A DNA stretch of 19,708 nt, taken from the NCBI GenBank assembly GCA_049276515.1, contig JBASWO010000061.1, positions 1-19,708 of the forward strand, in the 5' to 3' direction. Origin of the DNA: JAATFY01 sp049276515 (lineage in GTDB: Bacteria > Pseudomonadota > Alphaproteobacteria > UBA9219). How positions within the stretch are numbered: the first letter of the stretch is position 1; each line of letters starts with the position of its first letter. A program made the position numbers and the translations under genes. Positions 1 to 6,699 of the stretch are shown one piece after another. Under the pieces are notes generated by a model. That model was given only the letters and a program-made list of their open reading frames with translations. It was not told the DNA's origin and searched no databases.

Positions 1-947
1 TCTATACCTTCTGTCGGCATGTCACCACCTAGCCAATTGATTTCACGTAAAGGAACATCGATTTGCGCGAGAGCCTCACGCGGTCCAACAACAACTTGTT
101 TTTTGCCGGCATCAACGCGAATGACATAAAGCGGTTCGTTATTTTCACCACCACGGTCACTGATATTAATGCCGCGACGCTGACCTACTGTAAAATGTAT
201 AATGCCTTCATGTTGTCCTAAGACATGACCCTCTAAATCAACAATATCGCCAGCCTCTGCAGCTTGGGGGCGTAATCGTGTCACAACACTGGCGTAATCA
301 CCATTAGGAACAAAGCATATATCTTGGCTGTCTGGCTTTGCTGCTACTGGCAAATTATAGCGCTCAGCTAAAGCGCGCGTTTCAGCCTTGGTCATATCGC
401 CTAAAGGAAAACGTAAAAAATCCAATTGCTCTTTGGTTGTGGTAAAGAGGAAATAGCTTTGATCTTTACCACCATCAACTGCGCGATGCAGCTCAGGCCC
501 CTTAGGCCCCATAACCCGGCGCACATAATGTCCTGTTGCTAGTGCTTCTGCACCCAGGTCTTTGGCTGTCGCCAACATATCGCGGAATTTAACGCGTTGA
601 TTACAGCGCACACAGGGTATGGGCGTTTCACCGCGCATATAGCTGTCAGCAAAATCATCCATAACGCTTTGCGAAAACTTGCTTTCATAATCGAGAACGT
701 AGTGGGGAATACCAATCGTCTCAGCCACCCGATGGGCATCATAAATATCTTGGCCTGCACAGCAGGCACCCTTACGGCTTACCGCCATACCATGATCGTA
801 CAATTGCAAAGTAATACCGACAACGTCATAGCCCTGCTCTTTTAAAAGAGCTGCTGTGACTGAGCTATCGACACCACCCGACATGGCCACGACCACACGT
901 GTGGCGGCTGGTTCCTTTGCAAACCCAAGGCTGTTCAGTTTCGTCAT
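1..947 (-). CDS. mnmA: tRNA-specific 2-thiouridylase MnmA (3' part cut by window edge)
   Basis: MnmA activates and thiolates U34 of the tRNAs for Lys, Glu and Gln in the cytoplasm, using ATP and sulfur relayed from IscS. About 315 residues are visible in translation. The PP-loop SGGVDSS lies at residues 23-29, ACCAGQDIYDA at 62-71, the PCVRCN motif at 111-116 with the likely nucleophile C115, and the second catalytic cysteine C211 in SQDICF. VGQRRGI at 254-260 is also typical of the family. The last several dozen residues (the end of the C-terminal beta-barrel) lie beyond the left edge. The start is uncertain: ATG at 947, or an in-frame ATG at 959 adding MVPS. Neither has a well-spaced ribosome site; a GGGG about 14 bases upstream of 959 is the only candidate. 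It lies downstream of dps on the same strand. Identification is firm; the start is not. Confidence 0.95.
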   Translation of the reverse strand, partial: MTKLNSLGFAKEPAATRVVVAMSGGVDSSVTAALLKEQGYDVVGITLQLYDHGMAVSRKGACCAGQDIYDAHRVAETIGIPHYVLDYESKFSQSVMDDFADSYMRGETPIPCVRCNQRVKFRDMLATAKDLGAEALATGHYVRRVMGPKGPELHRAVDGGKDQSYFLFTTTKEQLDFLRFPLGDMTKAETRALAERYNLPVAAKPDSQDICFVPNGDYASVVTRLRPQAAEAGDIVDLEGHVLGQHEGIIHFTVGQRRGINISDRGGENNEPLYVIRVDAGKKQVVVGPREALAQIDVPLREINWLGGDMPTEGI

Positions 948-980
948 GGAGGGCACCATAGGTGATGCTAGGGCCCCTCT

Positions 981-1001
981 GCAAGTAAGAGAAATACTTG
1001 C
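981..1001. repeat. inverted repeat between dps and mnmA
   Basis: A perfect 7-base stem (GCAAGTA / TACTTGC) with a 7-base loop lies in the dps-mnmA gap, just upstream of the mnmA start. On the minus strand the stem is followed by AGAGGGG rather than a run of T, so it is not a standard intrinsic terminator for dps. A second, shorter palindrome, GCTTTATAAGC, lies next to it at about 1000-1010. The hairpin might affect RNA stability, processing, or readthrough from dps into mnmA. That is inference; only the symmetry is seen. Confidence 0.5.
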
Positions 1002-1012
1002 TTTATAAGCCT

Positions 1013-1480
1013 TTAGGCCCCTGTGCTACGTAACATCCAGATGGTTTTGTCATGAGCAGCAAGCCGAGCATTCATAAGATCTTGTGTTGCCGTATCATCG
1101 ATTTCATCTGCAAATTCTTCTGCTTCAAGAATACGGCTACGCACCTGTTCATGCGTCTTGATCAAATCCTTGATCATCGCAGCAGCTGAGGGTGGCTGAT
1201 CACCAGCTTCTTTAATAGCGGTGTTGTTTTGAAAAGCCGCCGTGCTGGCTGGTGCAAATTGACCAAGTGCACGAATACGTTCAGCAATTTCGTCTACGGC
1301 TGTGAATAATTCAGTATATTGAGTTTCGAAGAAAGCATGGAGCTGTGGAAAGGATGATCCGGTAACATTCCAATGATAGCCATGCGTTTTAATCATGAGC
1401 AAATAGGTGTCACTCACCACGCCTGCTAAATACTTGGACATTTGTGTGCTTGAATTTTTAGAAGATGTCTTAGATGACAT
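1013..1480 (-). CDS. dps: Dps-family ferritin-like DNA protection/iron storage protein
   Basis: Dps proteins form 12-subunit shells that oxidise Fe(II) with hydrogen peroxide, store the iron and often coat DNA. The 155-residue length is normal. The intersubunit ferroxidase site can be read at the exact family spacing: H36 (in HGYHWNVTG), H48, E52, D63 and E67. E. coli Dps has H51, H63, D67, D78 and E82, so the intervals match, with Glu in place of one Asp. The N-terminus is rich in Ser and Lys (MSSKTSSKNSS), as in Dps proteins whose tail binds DNA. A strong AGGAG ribosome site sits 6 bases before the ATG. It is divergent from msrB, which also serves oxidative-stress defence. An Irr-like box overlaps the proposed -10, suggesting control by iron or heme status (separate entry). 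Confidence 0.95.
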   Translation of the reverse strand: MSSKTSSKNSSTQMSKYLAGVVSDTYLLMIKTHGYHWNVTGSSFPQLHAFFETQYTELFTAVDEIAERIRALGQFAPASTAAFQNNTAIKEAGDQPPSAAAMIKDLIKTHEQVRSRILEAEEFADEIDDTATQDLMNARLAAHDKTIWMLRSTGA

Positions 1481-1481
1481 G

Positions 1482-1491
1482 AGGAGCTCCT
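1482..1491 (-). promoter_or_regulatory. dps ribosome binding site inside a perfect palindrome
   Basis: AGGAGCTCCT is a perfect 10-base palindrome ending just before the dps ATG; its AGGAG half is the ribosome site. With flanking bases the symmetry extends to 16 bases with one mismatched pair. As RNA it has no loop, so intramolecular pairing is unlikely to be stable. It could in principle pair between two transcripts, or be chance. Confidence 0.45.
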
Positions 1492-1500
1492 GATTGACTA

Positions 1501-1517
1501 TTTAGATTTATTCTAAG
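1501..1517. promoter_or_regulatory. Irr-box-like (iron control element) palindrome upstream of dps
   Basis: The 17 bases TTTAGATTTATTCTAAG form an imperfect palindrome. They match the iron control element as I recall it for the alphaproteobacterial heme/iron regulator Irr (TTTAGAATNATTCTAAA) at all but two of the defined positions. The site lies 21 bases upstream of the dps ATG and covers the proposed dps -10 hexamer, which is where a repressor would act. Irr is a Fur-family regulator that acts mainly under low iron, and iron-storage genes are known Irr targets in the class. The match is seen; regulator identity and direction of control are inferred. The irr gene itself is not in the window. 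Confidence 0.5.
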
Positions 1518-1538
1518 CCTAATGTGGCGTCACGTAAA
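1510..1538 (-). promoter_or_regulatory. dps promoter candidate (sigma-70 type)
   Basis: On the minus strand, TTTACG (1533-1538) and TAGAAT (1510-1515) are separated by 17 bases. They match the -35 and -10 consensus at four and five of six positions. Transcription would begin near 1503, leaving a leader of about 22 bases with the AGGAG site in it. The -10 lies inside the Irr-like box, which makes each call more credible. Confidence 0.45.
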
Positions 1539-1593
1539 GTGTGGTAGTTGAAGCCGTATAAGTTTATGATAAGGAACCACAAAAGGAATGCCC

Positions 1594-1989
1594 ATGACAG
1601 ATAAAATCCGCAAATCCGATGCCGAATGGCAGCAACAGCTGACCCAAGAACAATATCGCATTACGCGTCAGCATGGTACAGAAGCCCCCTTTACGGGCAA
1701 ATATGCCAATAGCAAGGATGTTGGCACTTATCTTTGTGCCTGCTGCGGTCAGGAATTATTTGATAGCCAAACAAAATATGACAGCGGTAGTGGTTGGCCG
1801 AGCTATTATCAACCCGTTGATAAAGATAAAGTCACAGAAATTACAGACAGCAGTCATGGCATGATCCGCACTGAGGTCGTCTGCAGCAGGTGCGATGCAC
1901 ATTTGGGGCATGTTTTTCCAGATGGCCCCAAACCAACTGGCTTGCGTTACTGCATCAATTCAGCGTCTCTTGAATTGAAGAAAAAGTGA
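1594..1989 (+). CDS. msrB: peptide-methionine (R)-S-oxide reductase MsrB
   Basis: MsrB reduces the R-epimer of methionine sulfoxide in proteins. An in-frame ATG also exists at 1588, but AGGA overlaps that codon; the same AGGA sits six bases before the ATG at 1594, so the 131-residue form is preferred. Numbered from 1588, the two zinc-binding CxxC pairs are C50/C53 and C99/C102. The substrate-binding GSGWPSY is at 67-73, and the catalytic cysteine C122 is in RYCINS. HLGHVFPDGP at 105-114 is also a signature. The position where some MsrB enzymes have a resolving cysteine (SGCGWPS) is Ser here, so recycling probably uses another cysteine or acts directly on the sulfenic acid. There is no signal peptide, so it is cytoplasmic. 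It converges with the aminotransferase gene, with a 5-base gap. Confidence 0.95.
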   Translation: MTDKIRKSDAEWQQQLTQEQYRITRQHGTEAPFTGKYANSKDVGTYLCACCGQELFDSQTKYDSGSGWPSYYQPVDKDKVTEITDSSHGMIRTEVVCSRCDAHLGHVFPDGPKPTGLRYCINSASLELKKK

Positions 1990-1994
1990 TTGGC

Positions 1995-3230
1995 TTAAGC
2001 GGCTTTTTGTGAACCGTTCGTCAGCTTCTCACAGGCACGCTTTATGCGTGTACAGGCTTCTTTAAGCGCTTCGGTTGATGTCGCATAGGAGATACGGAAA
2101 TAAGGGCTGAGGCCAAAGCCAGCCCCCTGCACGACAGCAACACCTTCACTCTCGAGCAAATATTTTGCAACATCCTCATCTGAGTTCAGCACAACACCTG
2201 TAGGTGTCTTTTTGCCAATCAACCCAGCGCAGTTTGGATAAACATAAAACGCGCCTTCTGGTTTGGCACATTTGAGACCAGGAACTTGGTTAAGCATATC
2301 CACAACCATATCGCGGCGCTGCTTAAAGGTTTCAACCTGTTTCTTCATAAAGTCCTGCGGTCCCGTCAAAGCAGCGAGTGCGGCAGCTTGACTGATCGAA
2401 GACGGATTACTGGTTGAATGGCCTTGGATTTCGCCCATTTTCTTGATCAAAGCATCTGGGCCGCCCGCAAACCCGATGCGCCAGCCGGTCATATTATAAG
2501 CTTTCGACACACCATTCATGGTCAAAGTGCGATCGAATAGCTTTGGTTCAATTTGCGCGATCGTAGCAAATTCAAAATTGTCATAAACCAGATGCTCATA
2601 AATATCATCGGCCAAAACCCAAACATGAGGATGCTTGAGCAAGACATCAGCTAAAGCGCGCAATTCAGCTTTGGTATAGGCACTGCCCGTTGGATTGCTC
2701 GGCGAATTTAAAATGAGCCATTTGGTTTTTGGCGTGATGGCCCTGTCTAAATCCTGCGGTTTCATTTTAAAGCCATTGGCATCTTGCGTTTCGACAAATA
2801 CGGGCGTGCCTTCAGCTAAATTCACCATATCGGGATAGGAGACCCAGTAAGGTGCGGGAATGATGACTTCATCACCAGGACTGACAGTTGCCATAATGGC
2901 ATTGAAAATGACTTGCTTGCCACCCGTGCCAACAGTGATTTGGCTTGGCTTATAAGTGAGGTTGTTTTCGCGTTTAAACTTGTCGCAAATCGCTTGCTTC
3001 AAAGCAGGCGTGCCATCAACAGCCGTATACTTTGTATCGCCGCGCTTCATCGAAGCGATAGCGGCCTCTTTAATATGGTCTGGCGTGTCAAAATCAGGCT
3101 CACCCGCAGCAAGGCCAATGACATCCTTACCTGAAGCTTTAAGCTCGAGGGCTAACTTCGTGATACCTAAGGTTGGTGAGGCTTTGACTTTAGCAAGACG
3201 TTTGGCAAAAAAAGACGCATCGGCAGACAT
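1995..3230 (-). CDS. aatA: class I/II aspartate aminotransferase (PLP-dependent)
   Basis: Converts aspartate and 2-oxoglutarate to oxaloacetate and glutamate in the cytoplasm; alphaproteobacterial relatives of this type (aatA/aspC) may also transaminate prephenate. It has 411 residues. The PLP Schiff-base lysine is K243 in NGVSKAYNMTGWRIGF. SNPTG (178-182) holds the Asn that contacts PLP, D208 and Y211 bind the pyridine ring, and R379 in the FRISYA motif binds the substrate carboxylate. The N-terminal GLAAGEPDFDTP (39-50) is typical of the I-beta/gamma branch rather than of E. coli AspC. The start is well supported by AAGGAG six bases upstream. It follows rarA by 66 bases and has its own promoter candidate there. 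Exact substrate range cannot be read from sequence. Confidence 0.93.
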   Translation of the reverse strand: MSADASFFAKRLAKVKASPTLGITKLALELKASGKDVIGLAAGEPDFDTPDHIKEAAIASMKRGDTKYTAVDGTPALKQAICDKFKRENNLTYKPSQITVGTGGKQVIFNAIMATVSPGDEVIIPAPYWVSYPDMVNLAEGTPVFVETQDANGFKMKPQDLDRAITPKTKWLILNSPSNPTGSAYTKAELRALADVLLKHPHVWVLADDIYEHLVYDNFEFATIAQIEPKLFDRTLTMNGVSKAYNMTGWRIGFAGGPDALIKKMGEIQGHSTSNPSSISQAAALAALTGPQDFMKKQVETFKQRRDMVVDMLNQVPGLKCAKPEGAFYVYPNCAGLIGKKTPTGVVLNSDEDVAKYLLESEGVAVVQGAGFGLSPYFRISYATSTEALKEACTRIKRACEKLTNGSQKAA

Positions 3231-3259
3231 ATATGGCTCCTTGATATCGCACTGCAGCG

Positions 3260-3288
3260 AGAATAAACCCTCATTTTACCGCTGACAA
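3260..3288 (-). promoter_or_regulatory. promoter candidate for the aminotransferase gene
   Basis: On the minus strand, TTGTCA (3283-3288, five of six matches to the -35 consensus) and TATTCT (3260-3265, four of six) are separated by 17 bases. Both lie in the gap between rarA and the aminotransferase. The predicted start near 3253 leaves a leader of about 23 bases containing AAGGAG. This suggests separate expression from the rarA operon, though readthrough is possible because no terminator is visible. Confidence 0.45.
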
Positions 3289-3296
3289 GCTAGGTT

Positions 3297-4598
3297 TTAG
3301 CGTTTCCGGCGCAATTCAGCCCAGTAATCCAGGCGTTTTTTGACTTCGCGCTCAAAGCCCCGCTCTACAGGCTGGTAAAACTCCTGGCGCTCCATATCGT
3401 CTGGAAAATAATTTTGCCCTGAAAAAGCATCCGGCGCGTCATGGTCATACGCATAGCCTTCGCTATAGCCCAAATCCTTCATGAGTTTGGTTGGAGCATT
3501 GAGGATGTGCTTAGGCGGCATCAATGAGCCATATTCCTTGGCCGCACGCATAGCAGCTCCATAGGCAACATATGATGCATTTGATTTGGGTGCCGTGGCT
3601 AAATAGATCACTAGTTCAGCAATCGCCAACTCTCCTTCGGGACTACCCAGTCGCTCGTAAGCCTCCCAGGCTGCGAGTGCTATGGGCAAAGCCTGCGGAT
3701 CGGCAAGACCAATATCTTCACTTGCAAAGCGCGTTAGGCGGCGCGCGATGTAGCGCGGCTCTTCACCTCCCGCCAACATCCGTGCTAACCAATAAAGCGC
3801 AGCATTACAATCAGAGCCCCGCAACGCTTTATGAAGAGCGCTGATGAGATTGTAATGGCTCTCTTGCGCTTTGTCATACAGAGGACGGCGACGTTGAACA
3901 AAATCAGCCAGCTCTTTGGCATCTAATTTTTTATGCGGCGGTAAGGATAAAATTTCTTCCGTCATCACCAAAACATAACGACCATCCCCATCGGCCATTG
4001 CCTTAAGAGCTGTTCGCGCATCTGGATTGAGGGGCAATGTTTTCTTTTCTGAGGCTTCTGCATGTTTGAGCAAAAGCTCTAAGGCCGCATCATCAAGTCG
4101 GTTAAGCACCAAGACCTGCGCACGTGATAAAAGAGCTCCATTAAGCTCAAAAGAAGGATTTTCTGTTGTTGCGCCCACCAAAGTCACGGTGCCATCTTCA
4201 ACGTAAGGTAGCAGCACATCTTGCTGAGCACGATTAAAACGATGGATTTCATCGATAAAAAGAAGCGTGCCTTGCCCTGCAGCACGGCGCTCCTCTGCCG
4301 CCTCAAAAATTTTACGCAATTCACCAACGCCAGAGGCAACAGCCGAAACAGGCTCAAAATAAAGCCCTACTTCAGCCGCAAGCAAACGGGCGATTGTGGT
4401 TTTACCACATCCTGGTGGCCCCCATAGGATGAGTGATGCTAAACGATGAGCCGCCACCATACGGCCAAGAGGCGCTTCGGGGCCTAGAAGATGATCTTGT
4501 CCTACTACATCCGCTAAGGTTTGTGGACGCAAGCGATCGGCAAGCGGCCGCGCCACAGCATCAGAAAAAAGTGAAGGAGATGTGTTGCGCGGAGTCAT
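3297..4598 (-). CDS. rarA: replication-associated recombination protein RarA (MgsA family AAA+ ATPase)
   Basis: RarA is a tetrameric clamp-loader-like ATPase that acts at stalled replication forks and at single-stranded DNA ends. Its 433 residues are normal for the family. Walker A GPPGCGKT is at 60-67, Walker B LLFIDEIHRFN at 112-122, and the sensor 1 stretch GATTENPSF at 142-150. The N-terminal RPLADRLRPQTLADVVGQDHL is characteristic of RarA/WRNIP1. The C-terminal half carries the family tetramerisation region, with a run around RGSDCNAALYWLARML and a later MPPKHILNAPTKLMK. The start lies 8 bases after the preceding methyltransferase stop, with only a weak AGG for ribosome binding, so translation may be coupled. 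HtrA just upstream of RarA is, to my knowledge, a recurrent alphaproteobacterial neighbourhood. Confidence 0.95.
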   Translation of the reverse strand: MTPRNTSPSLFSDAVARPLADRLRPQTLADVVGQDHLLGPEAPLGRMVAAHRLASLILWGPPGCGKTTIARLLAAEVGLYFEPVSAVASGVGELRKIFEAAEERRAAGQGTLLFIDEIHRFNRAQQDVLLPYVEDGTVTLVGATTENPSFELNGALLSRAQVLVLNRLDDAALELLLKHAEASEKKTLPLNPDARTALKAMADGDGRYVLVMTEEILSLPPHKKLDAKELADFVQRRRPLYDKAQESHYNLISALHKALRGSDCNAALYWLARMLAGGEEPRYIARRLTRFASEDIGLADPQALPIALAAWEAYERLGSPEGELAIAELVIYLATAPKSNASYVAYGAAMRAAKEYGSLMPPKHILNAPTKLMKDLGYSEGYAYDHDAPDAFSGQNYFPDDMERQEFYQPVERGFEREVKKRLDYWAELRRKR

Positions 4599-4606
4599 AA
4601 ACCTAA

Positions 4607-5269
4607 TCAGTCAAATGCGTTGTTGGTGAAAACCAGCCCCTTATCAATAAAGTGCGATTTGAATTGGGGTGAGAAAATCTTGCAATCTGCATGCGCAACA
4701 ATGCGTGCACAATTTGTCAAATCTATGTTGAGGGTAAAGCCACGTTTTTGAAAGGCATCAACCCAATATTCGCCCGGCTGTTCATTGACATGGTGATGCC
4801 CGCCCTGACCTGGTGTCGCAAAAGTCATAAAAATCGTTTTGGCGCTCTTAAATGTGGCAAAGAAATTATCCATACATTTTTCTTCGATATGCTCTACAAA
4901 TTCGCAGCACCACGCCATATCAAAAGTTTCATCTAAAGTAAGGGGAGCTTTTTCATAATCATGCTTTGTCACAAGATCAGGGCGACGACCATTTTTGATA
5001 GATTCCTCATAACCCTCGATACCTTTGGCACGCAATCCAAGCTTGGCAAAATATTCTAATGAAAAACCCTGGCCACACCCCACATCGAGAACTGATTTGG
5101 CATCCAAAATACCAACCGCCCATGTCCACATATTGGGATAATAAGTCGCCGGATCACCAATACCATACCCTGTGATGGAACCGCCTAAATGCTTCTCGTC
5201 TCCTGAAGGAATGACAAATTTGATATCGCCATTACAGAGCGCCTGAGCTTCTTGGATGCGGTTCTTCAT
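4607..5269 (-). CDS. class I SAM-dependent methyltransferase, substrate unknown
   Basis: A Rossmann-fold methyltransferase of 220 residues. The SAM-binding motif I VLDVGCGQG is at 60-68, with an acidic residue (E85) ending the second strand to hold the ribose. EFVEHIEE (123-130) is the motif after strand 4 seen in many small-molecule and glycan methyltransferases. GHHHVNEQ (157-164) is a local His-rich loop. The reading frame extends upstream to 5332, but the ATG at 5269 is chosen because AAGGA lies five bases before it. The longer form would overlap the protease gene by 55 bases. The protease stop codon abuts this ribosome site, with 8 bases between the two coding regions, so translation is probably coupled. 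The nearby nucleotidyltransferase and glycosyltransferase make a sugar or glycan substrate plausible. That is inference. Confidence 0.85.
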   Translation of the reverse strand: MKNRIQEAQALCNGDIKFVIPSGDEKHLGGSITGYGIGDPATYYPNMWTWAVGILDAKSVLDVGCGQGFSLEYFAKLGLRAKGIEGYEESIKNGRRPDLVTKHDYEKAPLTLDETFDMAWCCEFVEHIEEKCMDNFFATFKSAKTIFMTFATPGQGGHHHVNEQPGEYWVDAFQKRGFTLNIDLTNCARIVAHADCKIFSPQFKSHFIDKGLVFTNNAFD

Positions 5270-5277
5270 GAACGTCC

Positions 5278-6672
5278 TTAATTCACCATGATGGTGATAT
5301 TTTCTGTTCCGCGCCTGAATGATATGCGCCAACCGCGAACTTGCTTTTTTACAGTCGCCAAAACATCACTGACCGTCGCCATATTGGCACCATTAATGGC
5401 CAGAATGATATCACCTTCACGAAAGCCAATATTTCCAGCCACACTACCTTGTTTTATAGCCGTCATTATCACGCCCTGCTCAATCCCACGAATGTTGGTT
5501 TCTGCCAAAACAGCAGGTGATAGATTTTGAATGGTAGCCCCTGCAAAGGGGTTTGGTCCTGTCACTTCTGTTTTAGCGCGCGGCGGGTCTTCAGGGGGAG
5601 CAATCAGTGTTGTTGCTACTTCAACCTTCTGACCTTTGCGCAAGGCAATGAGATCAATTTTTGATCCAATGGGGAGCGTTGCCACACGATAGTTAAAAGA
5701 GTCAGGATCATTGATAGCGCGGCCATTGAGAGATGTAATAACATCACCAACCTTTAAGCCTGCTTTACCAACAGGACTGGCAGAGTGAATGCTATTGATA
5801 AGATAGCCTGAAGGCTGCGTCATATTGAGTGATGCTGCGAGCTCAGATGTAATCGCTTGCCCATCCATACCTAGCCAGGGGCGGACGATACTCTTCTTAC
5901 CTTCAGCAACAGCGCCCATCACAACGCGCACCATATTAGATGGCACAGCAAATCCGATACCGAGATTACCCCCACTTTGTGAGAAAATGGCGGCGTTGAT
6001 ACCAACTAACTTACCATCCATCGTGATAAGCGCTCCCCCAGAATTACCGGGATTAATAGCGGCATCGGTTTGAATGAAATAATTGAGATCGCTGGAATTG
6101 AGCGACGGATGTGCAACAGCAGAGATAATGCCGCTTGTTACTGTCTGCCCAACACCAAAAGGATTACCTATCGCTAAAACGAGATCACCAATTTCAATTT
6201 CATCAGAATCCTTGAGTTCCACATAAGGTAAGTTTGCGCCTTTTGTATCAACGCGTAGGACGGCAAGATCGGAATGTGGATCGGCCGTAACAATAACAGC
6301 ATCAAACTCGCGACGATCCGATAAGACAACACGTATTTGATCGGCCCCTTTAATAACGTGATGACTGGTCACAATAAGACCTTCACCTCGAATGATCACA
6401 CCTGAGCCCAAAGAGCTTTCGACGCGCTCACGCGGAACACCTTGGGGAAAGGCATTCCCAAAAAACTGCCTAAAGAGAGGATCAGCAAACAGAGGTGAGA
6501 GGTTTTGCTGGACCTTGCGGCTTGTATAAATATTCACAACAGCAGGGGCGACCTGCTTGACGAGCGGGGCATAGCTCAGGGTAATTTGCTGCCTGGTCTG
6601 CGGCACAATCTGAGCTTGAGCAGAGGCACTAAACAGGAAAGCCGCCAGGGCCAGTAAAAAGAGCTTTTTCAT
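5278..6672 (-). CDS. htrA: periplasmic HtrA/Deg serine protease with two PDZ domains
   Basis: A trypsin-fold protease/chaperone (MEROPS S1C) that degrades misfolded envelope proteins. It has 464 residues. A Sec signal peptide (MKKLFLLALAAFLFSASAQA) is likely cut after residue 20. The catalytic triad is H105 (TSHHVI), D135 (HSDLAVLRVD) and S211 (NPGNSGGAL). PDZ1 spans roughly 265-352 and PDZ2 roughly 375-463, joined by a Pro-rich linker (about 358-375). The Q-linker/LA loop region (54-82) is short, more like DegQ than E. coli DegP. The start is fixed by the signal peptide; AGGGG lies unusually close to the ATG. The glycosyltransferase-like gene ends 27 bases upstream. Sitting between glycan-type genes and rarA, it is probably transcribed with both. 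Confidence 0.95.
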   Translation of the reverse strand: MKKLFLLALAAFLFSASAQAQIVPQTRQQITLSYAPLVKQVAPAVVNIYTSRKVQQNLSPLFADPLFRQFFGNAFPQGVPRERVESSLGSGVIIRGEGLIVTSHHVIKGADQIRVVLSDRREFDAVIVTADPHSDLAVLRVDTKGANLPYVELKDSDEIEIGDLVLAIGNPFGVGQTVTSGIISAVAHPSLNSSDLNYFIQTDAAINPGNSGGALITMDGKLVGINAAIFSQSGGNLGIGFAVPSNMVRVVMGAVAEGKKSIVRPWLGMDGQAITSELAASLNMTQPSGYLINSIHSASPVGKAGLKVGDVITSLNGRAINDPDSFNYRVATLPIGSKIDLIALRKGQKVEVATTLIAPPEDPPRAKTEVTGPNPFAGATIQNLSPAVLAETNIRGIEQGVIMTAIKQGSVAGNIGFREGDIILAINGANMATVSDVLATVKKQVRGWRISFRRGTENITIMVN

Positions 6673-6699
6673 GCCCCTAAGATAGTTACTGCGTCAGCT

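Noticed and set aside
1501..1517. Classical Fur box upstream of dps
   Set aside because: The sequence lacks the GATAAT-type repeats of the E. coli Fur box and fits the Irr element better.
1980..2005. Bidirectional terminator between msrB and the aminotransferase gene
   Set aside because: There is an A-run, a GCTTAAGC palindrome and a T-run, but the palindrome has no usable loop and the stem cannot be extended, so no stable hairpin forms.
2956..3285. Long antisense open frames, for example opposite the aminotransferase and HtrA genes
   Set aside because: They lie wholly or mostly within well-supported genes, show no family motifs and lack ribosome sites, so they are shadows.
5270..5332. Longer methyltransferase start overlapping HtrA by 55 bases
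   Set aside because: The ATG at 5269 has AAGGA at five bases, and the added N-terminal residues (many His/Arg) do not look like part of the fold.
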